A stretch of DNA of 64,000 nt from CAZGCA01 sp964524145 (GCA_964524145.1 CAZGCA010000001.1:124001-188000); one strand, 5' to 3'; numbered from the stretch's first letter, positions 24,533 to 33,200 are shown. Translations and numbers: made by a program. The notes: generated from the letters alone by a model not told the origin.

Positions 24533-24984
24533 GCGCCGACAAGGAGCACGCATTCGTCGTCGAAGGAAGAATGGCATTGCCATACCAGTATTTCGCGGGT
24601 ACCGTGGGCAGCAAGTTCCTGGTTGCCCTGCGGGACGAAGAGAAGATCCTGGGCATGAAGTGCGAGAAGTGCAACAAGGTCTTCATACCGCCTCGTGCCA
24701 CCTGCGAACGGTGTTTCTCGGATCTGAGGGACAACTGGGTCGAGCTCTCTGACACGGGTGTTGTCACCGGGTTCACGGTGATCCGGTACAAGGAACCGTA
24801 TCAGCCGAAAGAACCGCCGTACGTGCTCGCTCTGATCAAGCTCGACGGGGCCGACACGCCGCTGGCCCATCTGCTCGAATGCGACGACACGGCGAACGCC
24901 AAGGTAGGGATGAAGGTGAAGGCCGTCTTCGCGGAAGAGCGGATCGGCTCAGTACTCGATATCAGCTATTTCGAGCCAAGGTAA
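24529..24984 (+). CDS. DUF35 Zn-ribbon/OB-fold acyl-CoA-associated protein, copy 2
   Basis: A 151-residue paralogue of the previous gene with the Zn ribbon Cys45, Cys48, Cys59, Cys62 (KCEKCNKVFIPPRATCERC) and an OB-fold (GVVTGFTVIRYKEPY, VGMKVKAVFAEERIG). Overlaps the previous gene by four bases. Two thiolase-fold and two DUF35 proteins in one operon suggest either two separate pairs or one four-subunit complex. It is the last gene clearly belonging to the acyl-CoA operon; the next gene encodes an unrelated exported ThuA protein 25 bases downstream. Confidence 0.92.
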   Translation: MSADKEHAFVVEGRMALPYQYFAGTVGSKFLVALRDEEKILGMKCEKCNKVFIPPRATCERCFSDLRDNWVELSDTGVVTGFTVIRYKEPYQPKEPPYVLALIKLDGADTPLAHLLECDDTANAKVGMKVKAVFAEERIGSVLDISYFEPR

Positions 24985-25009
24985 ACCGATGCCGGAGGGA
25001 GAAAAGGAC

Positions 25010-26026
25010 ATGCTGAAGATGGAACAAATAGTGGCTCTTTGCGTTGTTCTGATTGCGGTGGTGACCTGCCTCGTGAGCGGGCGGGCGCACGCGGAAGATC
25101 AGTGGATCGTCTATGACGGGTTCGACGGCCCGGGAAACGGCAAGCACATCGTCTTTGTGACCGGCGACGACGAGTACCGTTCGGAAGAGTCGATGCCGCC
25201 ACTGGCAAAGATCATGGCAAAGCATCACGGATTCAAATGTACCGTTCTTTTTGCGATCAACAAAGAGACAGGCGAGATAGACCCTGGAACGCTCGACAAT
25301 ATCCCGGGGCTTGAGGCGCTTGAAACCGCTGACTTGATGGTGCTCTTCCTGCGTTTCCGGGAACTCCCCGATGAGCAGATGAAGCACATTATCGAGTACA
25401 CCGACTCCGGTAGGCCGATCCTGGGATTGAGAACGGCGACGCACGCGTTCAACTATGAGAAACACAAAGACAGTCCCTACGCCAAATACAGTTTCAGAAG
25501 CAGGAACCCCAGAGGCGGATACGGGCGCCAGGTTCTGGGCGAGACGTGGATCAACCACCATGGAGATCACAACAGGGAAAGCACGCGCGGACTCGTCGCC
25601 AAAGGTATGGAGAACCATCCCATCATCAGGGGCTGCGAGGATATCTGGGGCCCGTCCGACGTATATGGCGTCAGGACGCTGAGCGGGGACAGCAAACCGC
25701 TGATCATGGGTCACGTGCTCAAGGGCATGGACCCCGATGATGAACCGAATCCAGAGAAGAAGCCGCTGCCGGTGGCCTGGCTCAAGACACATACGGGGGC
25801 GAAGGGCAAAGCTGCCCGCGTTTTCACCACCACGATGGGTCACTCGTTCGACCTCAAGAGCGAAGGGTTCCGCCGCCTTCTCGTGAACGCCTGCTACTGG
25901 TGTATGGGCATGGAAGACAAGATCCCTGCCAGAAACAAGGCTGATCTTGTCGGCGAGTACGACCCTTCGGACATCGGTTTTGGCGATCACAAGAGAGGCC
26001 TGAAACCATCAGACCACAAGATGTAA
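25010..26026 (+). CDS. Exported ThuA-like domain protein
   Basis: About 338 residues from ATG 25010, which has GGAGGGAG upstream; the ATG at 24989 would put charged residues before the signal peptide. The N-terminus has a hydrophobic core (IVALCVVLIAVVTCLVSG) ending in AHA, a signal peptidase site. The domain resembles ThuA, a glutamine-amidotransferase-like fold: HIVFVTGDDEYRSEESMPPLAKI, SGRPILGLRTATHAF and a late MGHSFDLKSEGFRRLLVNACYW. ThuA proteins act in trehalose or other sugar metabolism, and exported forms are abundant in planctomycete-like genomes. It follows the acyl-CoA operon but its partner is more likely the next, Tat-exported gene. Confidence 0.88.
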   Translation: MLKMEQIVALCVVLIAVVTCLVSGRAHAEDQWIVYDGFDGPGNGKHIVFVTGDDEYRSEESMPPLAKIMAKHHGFKCTVLFAINKETGEIDPGTLDNIPGLEALETADLMVLFLRFRELPDEQMKHIIEYTDSGRPILGLRTATHAFNYEKHKDSPYAKYSFRSRNPRGGYGRQVLGETWINHHGDHNRESTRGLVAKGMENHPIIRGCEDIWGPSDVYGVRTLSGDSKPLIMGHVLKGMDPDDEPNPEKKPLPVAWLKTHTGAKGKAARVFTTTMGHSFDLKSEGFRRLLVNACYWCMGMEDKIPARNKADLVGEYDPSDIGFGDHKRGLKPSDHKM

Positions 26027-26089
26027 TTCGGTGGTATCGAGTATCGGGACCGCGACAATGCCGCTGGTCAAGGCTGGAAAGGAGTTGAC

Positions 26090-27544
26090 ATGAAACAGTT
26101 GCAGTCAGGAAAATCGTGGGACATGTCCCGGCGCGGATTCTTGCATATGTTGGGCGTGACGGCAGCCGGGGTTTCGTTAGGCGGTGAAGGGTTGTTTGCG
26201 GCAGTGTCTTCTGCTCGAGCAATCGGTCGGCAGAAGGGGACCGCGACGGTACGGGGCGCGTTTGTGTATCCTCCTACCGAATCCCTCCGCAAAGTCGGCT
26301 ACTACAGCTGGCCCGGCTCGACGTTTGATGCCGAAGGGCGTCAGAAAGAGTACATGGATACGATCAAGGGGATCGAGCGGAGTCTCGGGATGCGCATCTC
26401 GATGGACGAGAAGCCGCTCGACAAGGCAAGCGATACAACGCGGTTCATCGCGGAAGTGAAAGAGTCGAAGCCCGACGGATTGCTTCTGATCCCGTTTAAG
26501 AAGTTGCACTGGGACCACGTCACGCGCATTATTGAGAGAACGGGAATCCCCACGGTGGTACTCGCCACGTTGGGCGTTCTGCTTGTTGACCACATCAATC
26601 AACTGCACCGCAAGCCCGGCGTGTATCTTATCAGTTCGCTGGACAACTTTGACGCTGTCGAGTCCGGCATGAGGATGGTCAAGACCGCCCGCTGGATGAG
26701 TGAGAGCCGGATCGTCAACATAGCGGGATCGAACGCCACGGAAACAACGGTGCCCGTTCTCGGGACGCAGGTCCGGACCATACCGCTGACGAGGTTCTAC
26801 GACGAGTTTAAACGCACCGAAGCCACGGACGCAGTGAAGAAGCTTGCCGACTCCTATCTGAAAGGCGCAAAAGAGGTGGTTGAACCCTCGAGGACCGATA
26901 TCGTGGAGGCCGCCAAAACGTATTTCGTGCTCAAGGAACTCATCGCGGCCGAGAAAGCCGACGCGGTCATGATGGACTGTTTGCCGGGACTCAAACGGCC
27001 GCACCAACATCCGCCGCCTTGTATGGGATTCATGAGCCTGAGAGACGAAGGAATCCCTGCGGGGTGTCAGTCCGACCTGAGCGCAACGCTGACAATGATG
27101 CTTGTCCAGCAACTCTTCGACAAGCCGGGATTCCAGCAGAACGCGTCCATGGAGACGGAACGCAACCACTATTTCGGTGCGCACTGCACGAGCGCATCGA
27201 AGATGCACGGCGTGGGCACCCCTTCCGAACCGTATGTTCTGAGGAACCATGCCGAAGCCGGCTGGGGTTGTGTGCCTCGTGTGCTCTATTCAGAGGGACA
27301 GGAGGTCACCCTTGCCCAATACCTTCCCGGGACGAGTCCCCAGATGTTTGTGTATAGCGGCGAGGTGGTCGGATGCCCGAGCATGCCGCCGGCGGGCGGC
27401 TGTCGCTCGAACATAGAGATGACGATCAACGAGGTGGACGACGTCTGCGACGTCAAGGGCATGCACCAGATTATTTTCTACGGCGACTACGCGGAACAGC
27501 TCCGGACATTCTGCCAACTGTACGATATCAAAGTCGTCACGTAG
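26090..27544 (+). CDS. Tat-exported L-fucose/L-arabinose isomerase-fold protein
   Basis: A 484-residue protein with a twin-arginine signal (MSRRGFLHMLGVTAAG) and a long domain that resembles the FucI/AraA isomerase superfamily: an N-terminal Rossmann-like part (DTTRFIAEVKESKPDGLLLIP) and a C-terminal part with DCLPGLKRPHQHPPPCMGFM, EGIPAGCQSDLSATLTMML and HCTSASKMHGVGTP. Exported members of this kind are found in Planctomycetota and Hydrogenedentota genomes with unknown substrates. AAAGGAGTTGAC precedes the ATG. It follows ThuA by 63 bases in the same direction, suggesting a sugar-related pair. Isomerase activity is not established. Confidence 0.7.
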   Translation: MKQLQSGKSWDMSRRGFLHMLGVTAAGVSLGGEGLFAAVSSARAIGRQKGTATVRGAFVYPPTESLRKVGYYSWPGSTFDAEGRQKEYMDTIKGIERSLGMRISMDEKPLDKASDTTRFIAEVKESKPDGLLLIPFKKLHWDHVTRIIERTGIPTVVLATLGVLLVDHINQLHRKPGVYLISSLDNFDAVESGMRMVKTARWMSESRIVNIAGSNATETTVPVLGTQVRTIPLTRFYDEFKRTEATDAVKKLADSYLKGAKEVVEPSRTDIVEAAKTYFVLKELIAAEKADAVMMDCLPGLKRPHQHPPPCMGFMSLRDEGIPAGCQSDLSATLTMMLVQQLFDKPGFQQNASMETERNHYFGAHCTSASKMHGVGTPSEPYVLRNHAEAGWGCVPRVLYSEGQEVTLAQYLPGTSPQMFVYSGEVVGCPSMPPAGGCRSNIEMTINEVDDVCDVKGMHQIIFYGDYAEQLRTFCQLYDIKVVT

Positions 27545-27676
27545 TTTTCCTGATTTCCGGATAGCCGCATGGAGCGGCGCCGAACTGCGGGTGACGTTTT
27601 GCACCGCAGTGATTGGCTCAGCCGGTTCATAACGCGAAACTCGGCGAGGGACCGCAAAGCCCGCATGCGGTCGGTC

Positions 27677-29050
27677 CTATCGTTTCCTCGCCACAATGTA
27701 GACTCCGTTCACGGGCGGGATATCGAACCGGATTGACCGTTTCCCGGGTACCTGAGCAGTTTCCAAAGGAACCAGTTCCAATCTGTCGGATTCGGTCACC
27801 ATTACTTCCTCAGGCGGCCACGAGTCGGGCAAGGATACCTCAATCGTGAGCGGCTGATCGTAAAGCTTCGGGTCGGTTCCGCACCACACGTGTATTTCTG
27901 CTTGACTCGGGCTTGCAGGAGCGATGGACAGCCTGGCCGCCCGCCGTTCTTGCTGGTATTTGTAGACGTCCGCCATTCCGGCGATCCACAGGTCCGACTC
28001 AAGACTCTTCACGACCTCCATAGAGGCGCGGAAATGCTCTTCGCTGGTGCTCAGCCCCTTTCCGATTGAATGGAAGTGCGTTCTGCACCACAACCCGCGC
28101 TCGATATGCCTCTCGAGATGAGAGCGAAACGCGGCGACTCGATCGCCGTATACATCGTCCATGCCAAGCGATCCTGACACATAAAACAGGTGATACTTGT
28201 CCAGATAGTGGCGGAACGGTTTGGCCGTGACCCAAAAGGTACCACCGCCGAGGTTCAGCGCGAGGAGCCTGCTTCTGTGAGGGAAGAGGCTCCAGATATA
28301 CTCAGAGGCGTCGCCGACCTCGCGTTCCATTTCCTCCTCCTTGGTCGCACCGCGATGGTGCAGCGTATGGTTTGCAAACTCCTGGTCGTCGAGTTCAGCA
28401 CAGGCCTCCCATTCCCTTTTCCGGTTCTGGTACTCGGACCTGCCCGGGTTGATCATGAAAGTGCCCCTGAAACAGTATTCGCGCAGGATCGGGATTGCCG
28501 TCGAGAGGTGCGACGGATGCGAGTCGTCAAACCGAATGCTCAGGGCTGCTCGGCGACCGTCGAGCCATCTGCAAACCGTGGCGGTAAGCCCGGTCGCGGG
28601 GTCGGAATCGGTCCGTTGTGCCTCGGACGGGAACCCTGGGCTGAGATTGCCAACAGAATCGCTCAACCGCACGAAATAGGCGCTGCGGACTGCCGGAACG
28701 GATAACTCAAAATGGTGCCACCGGATGCCGTCACGACGAACGGCGACCGGCTCCCCTTTCGCATCGAAAACCTGGACATCCTCAGCAGGCCACGCCTCGG
28801 GCCCGGTCTCCGGCAGTTCGACACGGACGGCGAGAGGTCCGGGCTCGCCTGTGGGCTCTAAATCGATTCTCACCTCGTATCGTCCTAACGCCGCGACGGA
28901 TACGTTCGCTGCTCCGTGACGTTCATAGGCCCGCACTTTCGTGTCGGCTGCTTCGGCCTGAGAACAGGATGCCGGAACGCCCAAGCCCGACAACCATAGA
29001 CGCCCTAACAGCACGAGAACGACAAGGCTAGACCGCTGGGAGAAACTCAA
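27677..29050 (-). CDS. Exported polysaccharide deacetylase-like (NodB-fold) protein
   Basis: A 457-residue protein from TTG 29050, with AGGAG seven bases upstream and a promoter at 29179-29207. An N-terminal signal peptide (LVVLVLLGRLWLSGLG) is followed by a beta-rich domain (about residues 35-165) and then a NodB-like carbohydrate esterase domain: ALSIRFDDSHPSHLS with the Asp pair of motif 1, and FANHTLHHRG with the His pair of motif 2, near residues 170-240. The C-terminal ~90 residues are another beta domain. Family members remove N- or O-acetyl groups from glycans. It converges with the Tat isomerase-like gene. Confidence 0.82.
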   Translation of the reverse strand: MSFSQRSSLVVLVLLGRLWLSGLGVPASCSQAEAADTKVRAYERHGAANVSVAALGRYEVRIDLEPTGEPGPLAVRVELPETGPEAWPAEDVQVFDAKGEPVAVRRDGIRWHHFELSVPAVRSAYFVRLSDSVGNLSPGFPSEAQRTDSDPATGLTATVCRWLDGRRAALSIRFDDSHPSHLSTAIPILREYCFRGTFMINPGRSEYQNRKREWEACAELDDQEFANHTLHHRGATKEEEMEREVGDASEYIWSLFPHRSRLLALNLGGGTFWVTAKPFRHYLDKYHLFYVSGSLGMDDVYGDRVAAFRSHLERHIERGLWCRTHFHSIGKGLSTSEEHFRASMEVVKSLESDLWIAGMADVYKYQQERRAARLSIAPASPSQAEIHVWCGTDPKLYDQPLTIEVSLPDSWPPEEVMVTESDRLELVPLETAQVPGKRSIRFDIPPVNGVYIVARKR

Positions 29051-29178
29051 ACTCGGCTCCTGTCAAACGCCGTGTTGCCTGAGGTACCACACAACTGCAT
29101 TCCTGAAGAACTGAGAACCCAAGAGGTGGGGTTCGTCGGTTTCCGTGTCCGCCGCGCCTGCCTTCGGCTGCGTTGTGA

Positions 29179-29207
29179 AGTATAGGCTGCGCATCCGTAT
29201 ATATCAA
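29179..29207 (-). promoter_or_regulatory. Sigma-70 promoter for the deacetylase gene
   Basis: On the minus strand TTGATA (29207-29202), 17-base spacer, TATACT (29184-29179), some 130 bases before the TTG start. The rest of the gene-poor stretch 29051-29475 shows no further signal that I can support, and its open frames look random. Confidence 0.65.
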
Positions 29208-29475
29208 GACCCGACTGCGGTTTCACGAACCCAGGAGTACAGCAGTGGGTCGCTCGCCAAACATGGTGCGGGGCCGTTTCGATCTCCGAGGAGTGACTCT
29301 CTTGCTGTGCGGCGGGGTAGGGGGGCGCACGCCGGCCGCCCTGGGAAAAGACAGCGGCACGTTCCTCGAACACTGCCGTAACGCCGCCATCCCGTTGCAG
29401 GATGGCAAGGCGAGTAATAAGGGGGAGGAGCCAATAAGTTACCGCATCCTCAATCCGTGCCGCCCACAGTGTATC

Positions 29476-30528
29476 CTATCCGTCCAAGTCCTCCGGGTTG
29501 AGTTCTCGCGCCATCCGAGGGATCTCCAAACGCAGCCCATGTGCCGTTCCCCTAGGCAAAACGAGCTTGACGAAATCCACCTTGAGATGTGGATCTTTCC
29601 TTATCGCTTGGGCACGCAGCTCAGAGAACAGAGGGGGCACATCGTCTGCACACAGCCCGAGCACCAAGCGAACACGCTTCCGGGTGTTTATGCTCCTACC
29701 TCCAGGCCCTTCACACATGAACTTCACAGCCATCTTGTTGTCCTCGAGCCAGTTCCGGTGTTCCATGCCCTGCAAGAACAGATTCTCCAGCTGTACTCTC
29801 CCGCACTCCGGCCCTTTGATTTCGAACGCTACCAGCGAGTGCTCAGTACGGTCAAACCCGAGGATGTCGAGCCGTTCCGGGTTCTTCGTCCCCTCATACG
29901 TAGGAAACTCATAGGAGACGAAGCCGGTCTTGATTGAGTCGTTGCTCACAGGAATACTCAACCCCTCAGGTTTGCGCATCATCTTGCAGAGTTCCCTTTG
30001 AATGCTCGCCTCCGAGATGCCTCTCTTCGGCGACGGCATTGTCTGGAGTCTTCTGCGGGAGGCGGCTGCTTGCAGGTCGTGTGTCAGAACGATGACGTGC
30101 GGAACCACCGACGCTAGCAATCTGAACTTCCTGAGAAAGACGTCTGAGAAACGGACACCCAAAAGGTAGAGACATGGCGCTCTCCCCCCAAGCTGTCGTT
30201 GCGCACGCCGGTGCAGCTCGAGTATGGGGTATAGGATTTCACGAAGGTAGGGAGTGCCAACGCTCTCCGTCGAAAGCTGCTCCGTCGTCCCGGGAAAAGC
30301 TACCGCGAGCCCTTCCCAACTTCGAGCACCTCTAGCAACATACAGGGGCAAACTTCCTAGGGAGTCGGTTATCCTAGGTCCCAGTTGCCGGTTGCTGAGT
30401 AGACGGCGGGGTAATGGTTCAACGTTCATGTGTTCCCGCATAGTCTTCAAGAGCTCATTCACGTATTTCATTGACAGGACATTGCGCTTCTTGAGCGTTG
30501 CACGAAAGCTTTCTTTGTGGCCTTCCAT
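29476..30528 (-). CDS. Uncharacterised protein with PD-(D/E)XK nuclease-like motif
   Basis: A 350-residue protein that I do not recognise as a named family. The middle part has the layout of a PD-(D/E)XK nuclease core: ERLDILGFDRTEHSLVAFEIKGP, where Asp precedes a strand ending in Glu-x-Lys, followed by a helix QLENLFLQGMEHRNWLEDNK. Similar cores occur in restriction, repair and DUF91-like proteins. The N-terminal half has no recognised motif and no signal peptide. ATG 30528 has only a weak GGGG upstream; a second Met is 19 codons later. It lies 140 bases after a glycosyltransferase gene and its C-terminus (ARELNPEDLDG) is echoed by the small frame at 30550-30672. Confidence 0.55.
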   Translation of the reverse strand: MEGHKESFRATLKKRNVLSMKYVNELLKTMREHMNVEPLPRRLLSNRQLGPRITDSLGSLPLYVARGARSWEGLAVAFPGTTEQLSTESVGTPYLREILYPILELHRRAQRQLGGRAPCLYLLGVRFSDVFLRKFRLLASVVPHVIVLTHDLQAAASRRRLQTMPSPKRGISEASIQRELCKMMRKPEGLSIPVSNDSIKTGFVSYEFPTYEGTKNPERLDILGFDRTEHSLVAFEIKGPECGRVQLENLFLQGMEHRNWLEDNKMAVKFMCEGPGGRSINTRKRVRLVLGLCADDVPPLFSELRAQAIRKDPHLKVDFVKLVLPRGTAHGLRLEIPRMARELNPEDLDG

Positions 30529-30549
30529 AAGTCTATCCCCGATTCTCTT

Positions 30550-30672
30550 TCACCCGTCCAAATCGTCCGGGTCAAACTCCCGCATACCCGCCCACACGCG
30601 GGCACGTGCCGTCAGGGCGGGGATCTGCAGATCTTCGCAAGCAGCCAATTCTCCAGGAACCAGTCTCATCAT
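30550..30672 (-). pseudogene. 40-codon frame resembling the tail of the downstream nuclease-like gene
   Basis: ATGATG at 30672-30667 overlaps the stop of the glycosyltransferase gene (ATGATGA) and opens a frame ending in REFDPDDLDG followed by TGA. The same ending, RELNPEDLDG, closes the 350-residue protein encoded just downstream, and about two thirds of the last 33 bases are shared by hand comparison. The simplest reading is the 3' remnant of a tandem duplicate of that gene; a translated small protein coupled to the glycosyltransferase is possible. Confidence 0.35.
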
Positions 30673-31721
30673 CTTGCGGGGTTCTTCGGTTCAGAGCCTT
30701 GCATTCTACCGTGGGACTTACCATCCTCCGTCTCCACGAGCTTAACCGGTTTTGCCGTCCCCCAACTCATGGCCAGAGCCTCGCGATGGTAGGCGTAGTT
30801 GCGTAGCGCTTCGAACGCCTTCCTCATCCGGATGCACTCATCCCTGTGCAACTCAGCCCGCAGCCGCCAAAGAAGGTTTCTCGCAATCGCCACCAGTCGC
30901 CGCATCCTCCAGCGCCAGGGATTCGTTTCAAGCTGTTCCGGATCGGGAAGGCCTGCAATGTGCGGTTTTCCCAGGCCGGAACGGATAGCGCGCTCCAGCA
31001 TCTTCCGTGGGTCAAGAAGACTGACTTGCACGTGATGACCTACTACTGCGCTTGGAACATACAACGGGCGGATGCCATCGGCGGCCAGTCTGAACAGGAA
31101 CTCCATCTCACTTCCCATCCCGAACTGTTTTCCCGGCCTCGGACCTATCGAGTCGTCGAATCTCGCTCCTCTACTGAAAACGCTTCGTCTAACCCAGAAG
31201 TTCGGGCCCACCGGACAGCGACCACGTTCGTAAGGCTTGGGTTCTGCACCCAGATCGTATTCGACAAACCCGACTCTCCGTATCCTGTCGTTCTCGGTTG
31301 CCCACCTCGGAACCGCCACCCCATCCGGCCAGATGAGTTCCAATCTGCCGCCAAAGACGTCGTATTCCGGCCAGCGTTCGCAGGCGGCAGCGATCTGTTG
31401 CAGCCAGTCTCTGTGCGGCACCACATCATCGTCGGTGAAGGCCACTATCTCGCCCAGCTCGGCCGTATCGAGCGCATGATTCCGGGCATAGTTCTGCCCC
31501 TGGCGGGCCTCAAAGAGGTGGCGCAATGGAAGACGATTCGCGAACGAATCTATAACCTGTCCCGTGTCATCAGTGCTGTTGTTATCAACGATAACGAACT
31601 CGACGGTCAGCCCGCTGCGGTCCAGCTGACACATCGCCTCCAGAGTCTGCTGCAGATGCTCACTCCGATTGTAGGTTGAGAGCTGGACGGAAACGTCTAG
31701 GTTTCTCTCCATGGATAGCAT
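30669..31721 (-). CDS. Family 2 glycosyltransferase
   Basis: A 350-residue GT-A glycosyltransferase. The N-terminal domain has VSVQLSTYNRSEHLQQTLEAM, IVDNNSTDDTGQVID and the DxD-type EIVAFTDDDVVPHRDWL motif, followed by FGGRLELIWPDG and acceptor-side segments. The C-terminal ~90 residues are basic and helical without a clear membrane segment, so it is probably membrane-associated at the cytosolic face. Two starts are possible: ATG 31721 and ATG 31712, the latter nine bases after GGAAG. Family members add sugars to polysaccharide or glycolipid acceptors; none can be named here. Acts with no other visible polysaccharide gene nearby. Confidence 0.9.
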   Translation of the reverse strand: MLSMERNLDVSVQLSTYNRSEHLQQTLEAMCQLDRSGLTVEFVIVDNNSTDDTGQVIDSFANRLPLRHLFEARQGQNYARNHALDTAELGEIVAFTDDDVVPHRDWLQQIAAACERWPEYDVFGGRLELIWPDGVAVPRWATENDRIRRVGFVEYDLGAEPKPYERGRCPVGPNFWVRRSVFSRGARFDDSIGPRPGKQFGMGSEMEFLFRLAADGIRPLYVPSAVVGHHVQVSLLDPRKMLERAIRSGLGKPHIAGLPDPEQLETNPWRWRMRRLVAIARNLLWRLRAELHRDECIRMRKAFEALRNYAYHREALAMSWGTAKPVKLVETEDGKSHGRMQGSEPKNPAR

Positions 31722-31892
31722 CTTCCAATCTTATCGCCCAACAGACCGGCAATCGGTTGCCTTACGCTCCAGGTCAAGCTCCCGCACATACTCGCGCACA
31801 ACAGACGCGCATGCCGCAAACAGCGACCGCCATCCACCATGGGTTTGACGTCCTCAGTGCCCAGGTACCGCTATGAGAAAAGCGCAGATGCT

Positions 31893-32606
31893 TCAGGCGT
31901 CTTCTTGCTCCTGATTCTTCTCTCCCAACCGGTGACCAGGATCACTGGGAGAACCTTTATATACCCATTTGCTGTCCGTGGCGTCGATGGTTTCCATGTC
32001 GGTCTCCCCGGTCACACAGATCCTCAGGCCGTCCGGTCGGACCCTCTGGTCCGGCGAACGATCGTAATAAATGAATCCCTTGCCCGTGGTGTGACCTGTC
32101 CACCATATCGAGAATGGGCCGAACTTGATGTCGAGGATACCGACGCCTTCGACACCACCGCCCTTGCCACTCTTGAAGCTGGGCGATTCCGCGGCCTTAA
32201 ACGTTCCTTTTCCGTCAGTGCGGTAGTACCAATCATACTCGACCGTCTCCGGGGTCATCTTTTGGTTTCTTGGGATGAAAGCCCCATACGCAGCGCCTTT
32301 CCTGACCAGAACGATGGTTCCATCAGAAATTGGGGGTTCCACTGCAGACATGTTGAGAAGTCTGTTCTCAAGTTCCCAACTCTGCAGGTCCGCTCTCAAC
32401 CCGGGCTTCCAGTTGTGCGTGCATGTGGCGAAGCCGGGCGTCCTATCAAGGATTCGCTCCTCCCGATGCAAACCAGTGCGGAAGACCTCTCGGGTGGACC
32501 CGCACTCGCTGCACGTGTAGTACTCCCACTCCGCGGCAGTGCATCCGCCGACGCAAATAGCCAGCAAACAAAGTATCACCAGCAGCAATCGGCTTTTCGG
32601 TTTCAT
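31893..32606 (-). CDS. Hypothetical lipoprotein with Cys-pair motif
   Basis: A 237-residue protein with a lipoprotein signal (LLAICVGGC, acylated Cys near residue 22). Immediately after the lipid anchor comes YYTCSECGSTREV, a C-x2-C knuckle, and about 30 residues later TCTHNW with a further Cys/His, together suggesting a small Zn-binding unit outside the membrane, similar in layout to DUF-type 'zinc-ribbon lipoproteins'. The remainder is unrecognised and ends in a charged tail. GGGGGG precedes the ATG. No operon partner is evident. Confidence 0.6.
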   Translation of the reverse strand: MKPKSRLLLVILCLLAICVGGCTAAEWEYYTCSECGSTREVFRTGLHREERILDRTPGFATCTHNWKPGLRADLQSWELENRLLNMSAVEPPISDGTIVLVRKGAAYGAFIPRNQKMTPETVEYDWYYRTDGKGTFKAAESPSFKSGKGGGVEGVGILDIKFGPFSIWWTGHTTGKGFIYYDRSPDQRVRPDGLRICVTGETDMETIDATDSKWVYKGSPSDPGHRLGEKNQEQEDA

Positions 32607-32799
32607 ACTAATTGCCCCCCCTTTGATGACAGTTGTAGTGAAGAGACGGGCCTAGTCACTGGACTCAAGCTTTGGCCAGCAGTCAAACCGAGGTCCCTTA
32701 ACGCAGCCACGGCGTATACCCCCTTTTCTATGTCCTTCCCCACACCAGCTTAGGACATGCAGGCGTGATTGTCAACAGCAAGAGCATTTGGGGCCTGTC

Positions 32800-32842
32800 G
32801 AGATTGCCACCTCGCTCGCACGCTCGCTCCTCGCAATGACGG
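32800..32842 (-). repeat. CGTCATTGCGAG-type dispersed repeat, copy
   Basis: Reads on the minus strand as CGTCATTGCGAGGAGC... ending in GTGGCAATCTC, the same palindromic unit seen at 21020-21060. It lies in the 594-base gap 32607-33200, which otherwise holds no gene that I can support. Confidence 0.55.
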
Positions 32843-32909
32843 GTTAGGGACGCCGCACCTCGCCAGACTGTCGTACCCTCGAAGGCGTCTCGCAACAACA
32901 CACCCCTCG

Positions 32910-32939
32910 CGTCATCGCGAGCGACAGCGTGGCGATCTC
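32910..32939 (+). repeat. CGTCATTGCGAG-type dispersed repeat, diverged copy
   Basis: CGTCATCGCGAGCGACAGCG followed by TGGCGATCTC, in the opposite orientation to the copy at 32800-32842, so the two form a loose inverted pair between the lipoprotein and the GH32 gene. Confidence 0.5.
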
Positions 32940-33200
32940 ATCGTCGGCAGATACCTCGGGGCATGTCCAGATTGCCATGTGGGCCGCGGGGGATTCTCGC
33001 AGATCCGGGACGGCACTCAGCGATACGAAGCGATAGATTATGTGGTACTATGTTGTGGTGAAGACGTTGACGTACAGCTCCCAATGCGCCGGTGCCACCA
33101 GCGACGGCGTGCGGGGATACTCTCGGTAAGCGATGCCCGGCGGTCGAGTCTGAGCTGGAGATGTCATGTTCGATGAGGCGCTGTTTGGAGGGAGAGACCA

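Noticed and set aside
29051..29475. Small genes in the gap after the deacetylase
   Set aside because: The open frames on both strands lack ribosome-binding sites and look random in composition; only the deacetylase promoter is supported.
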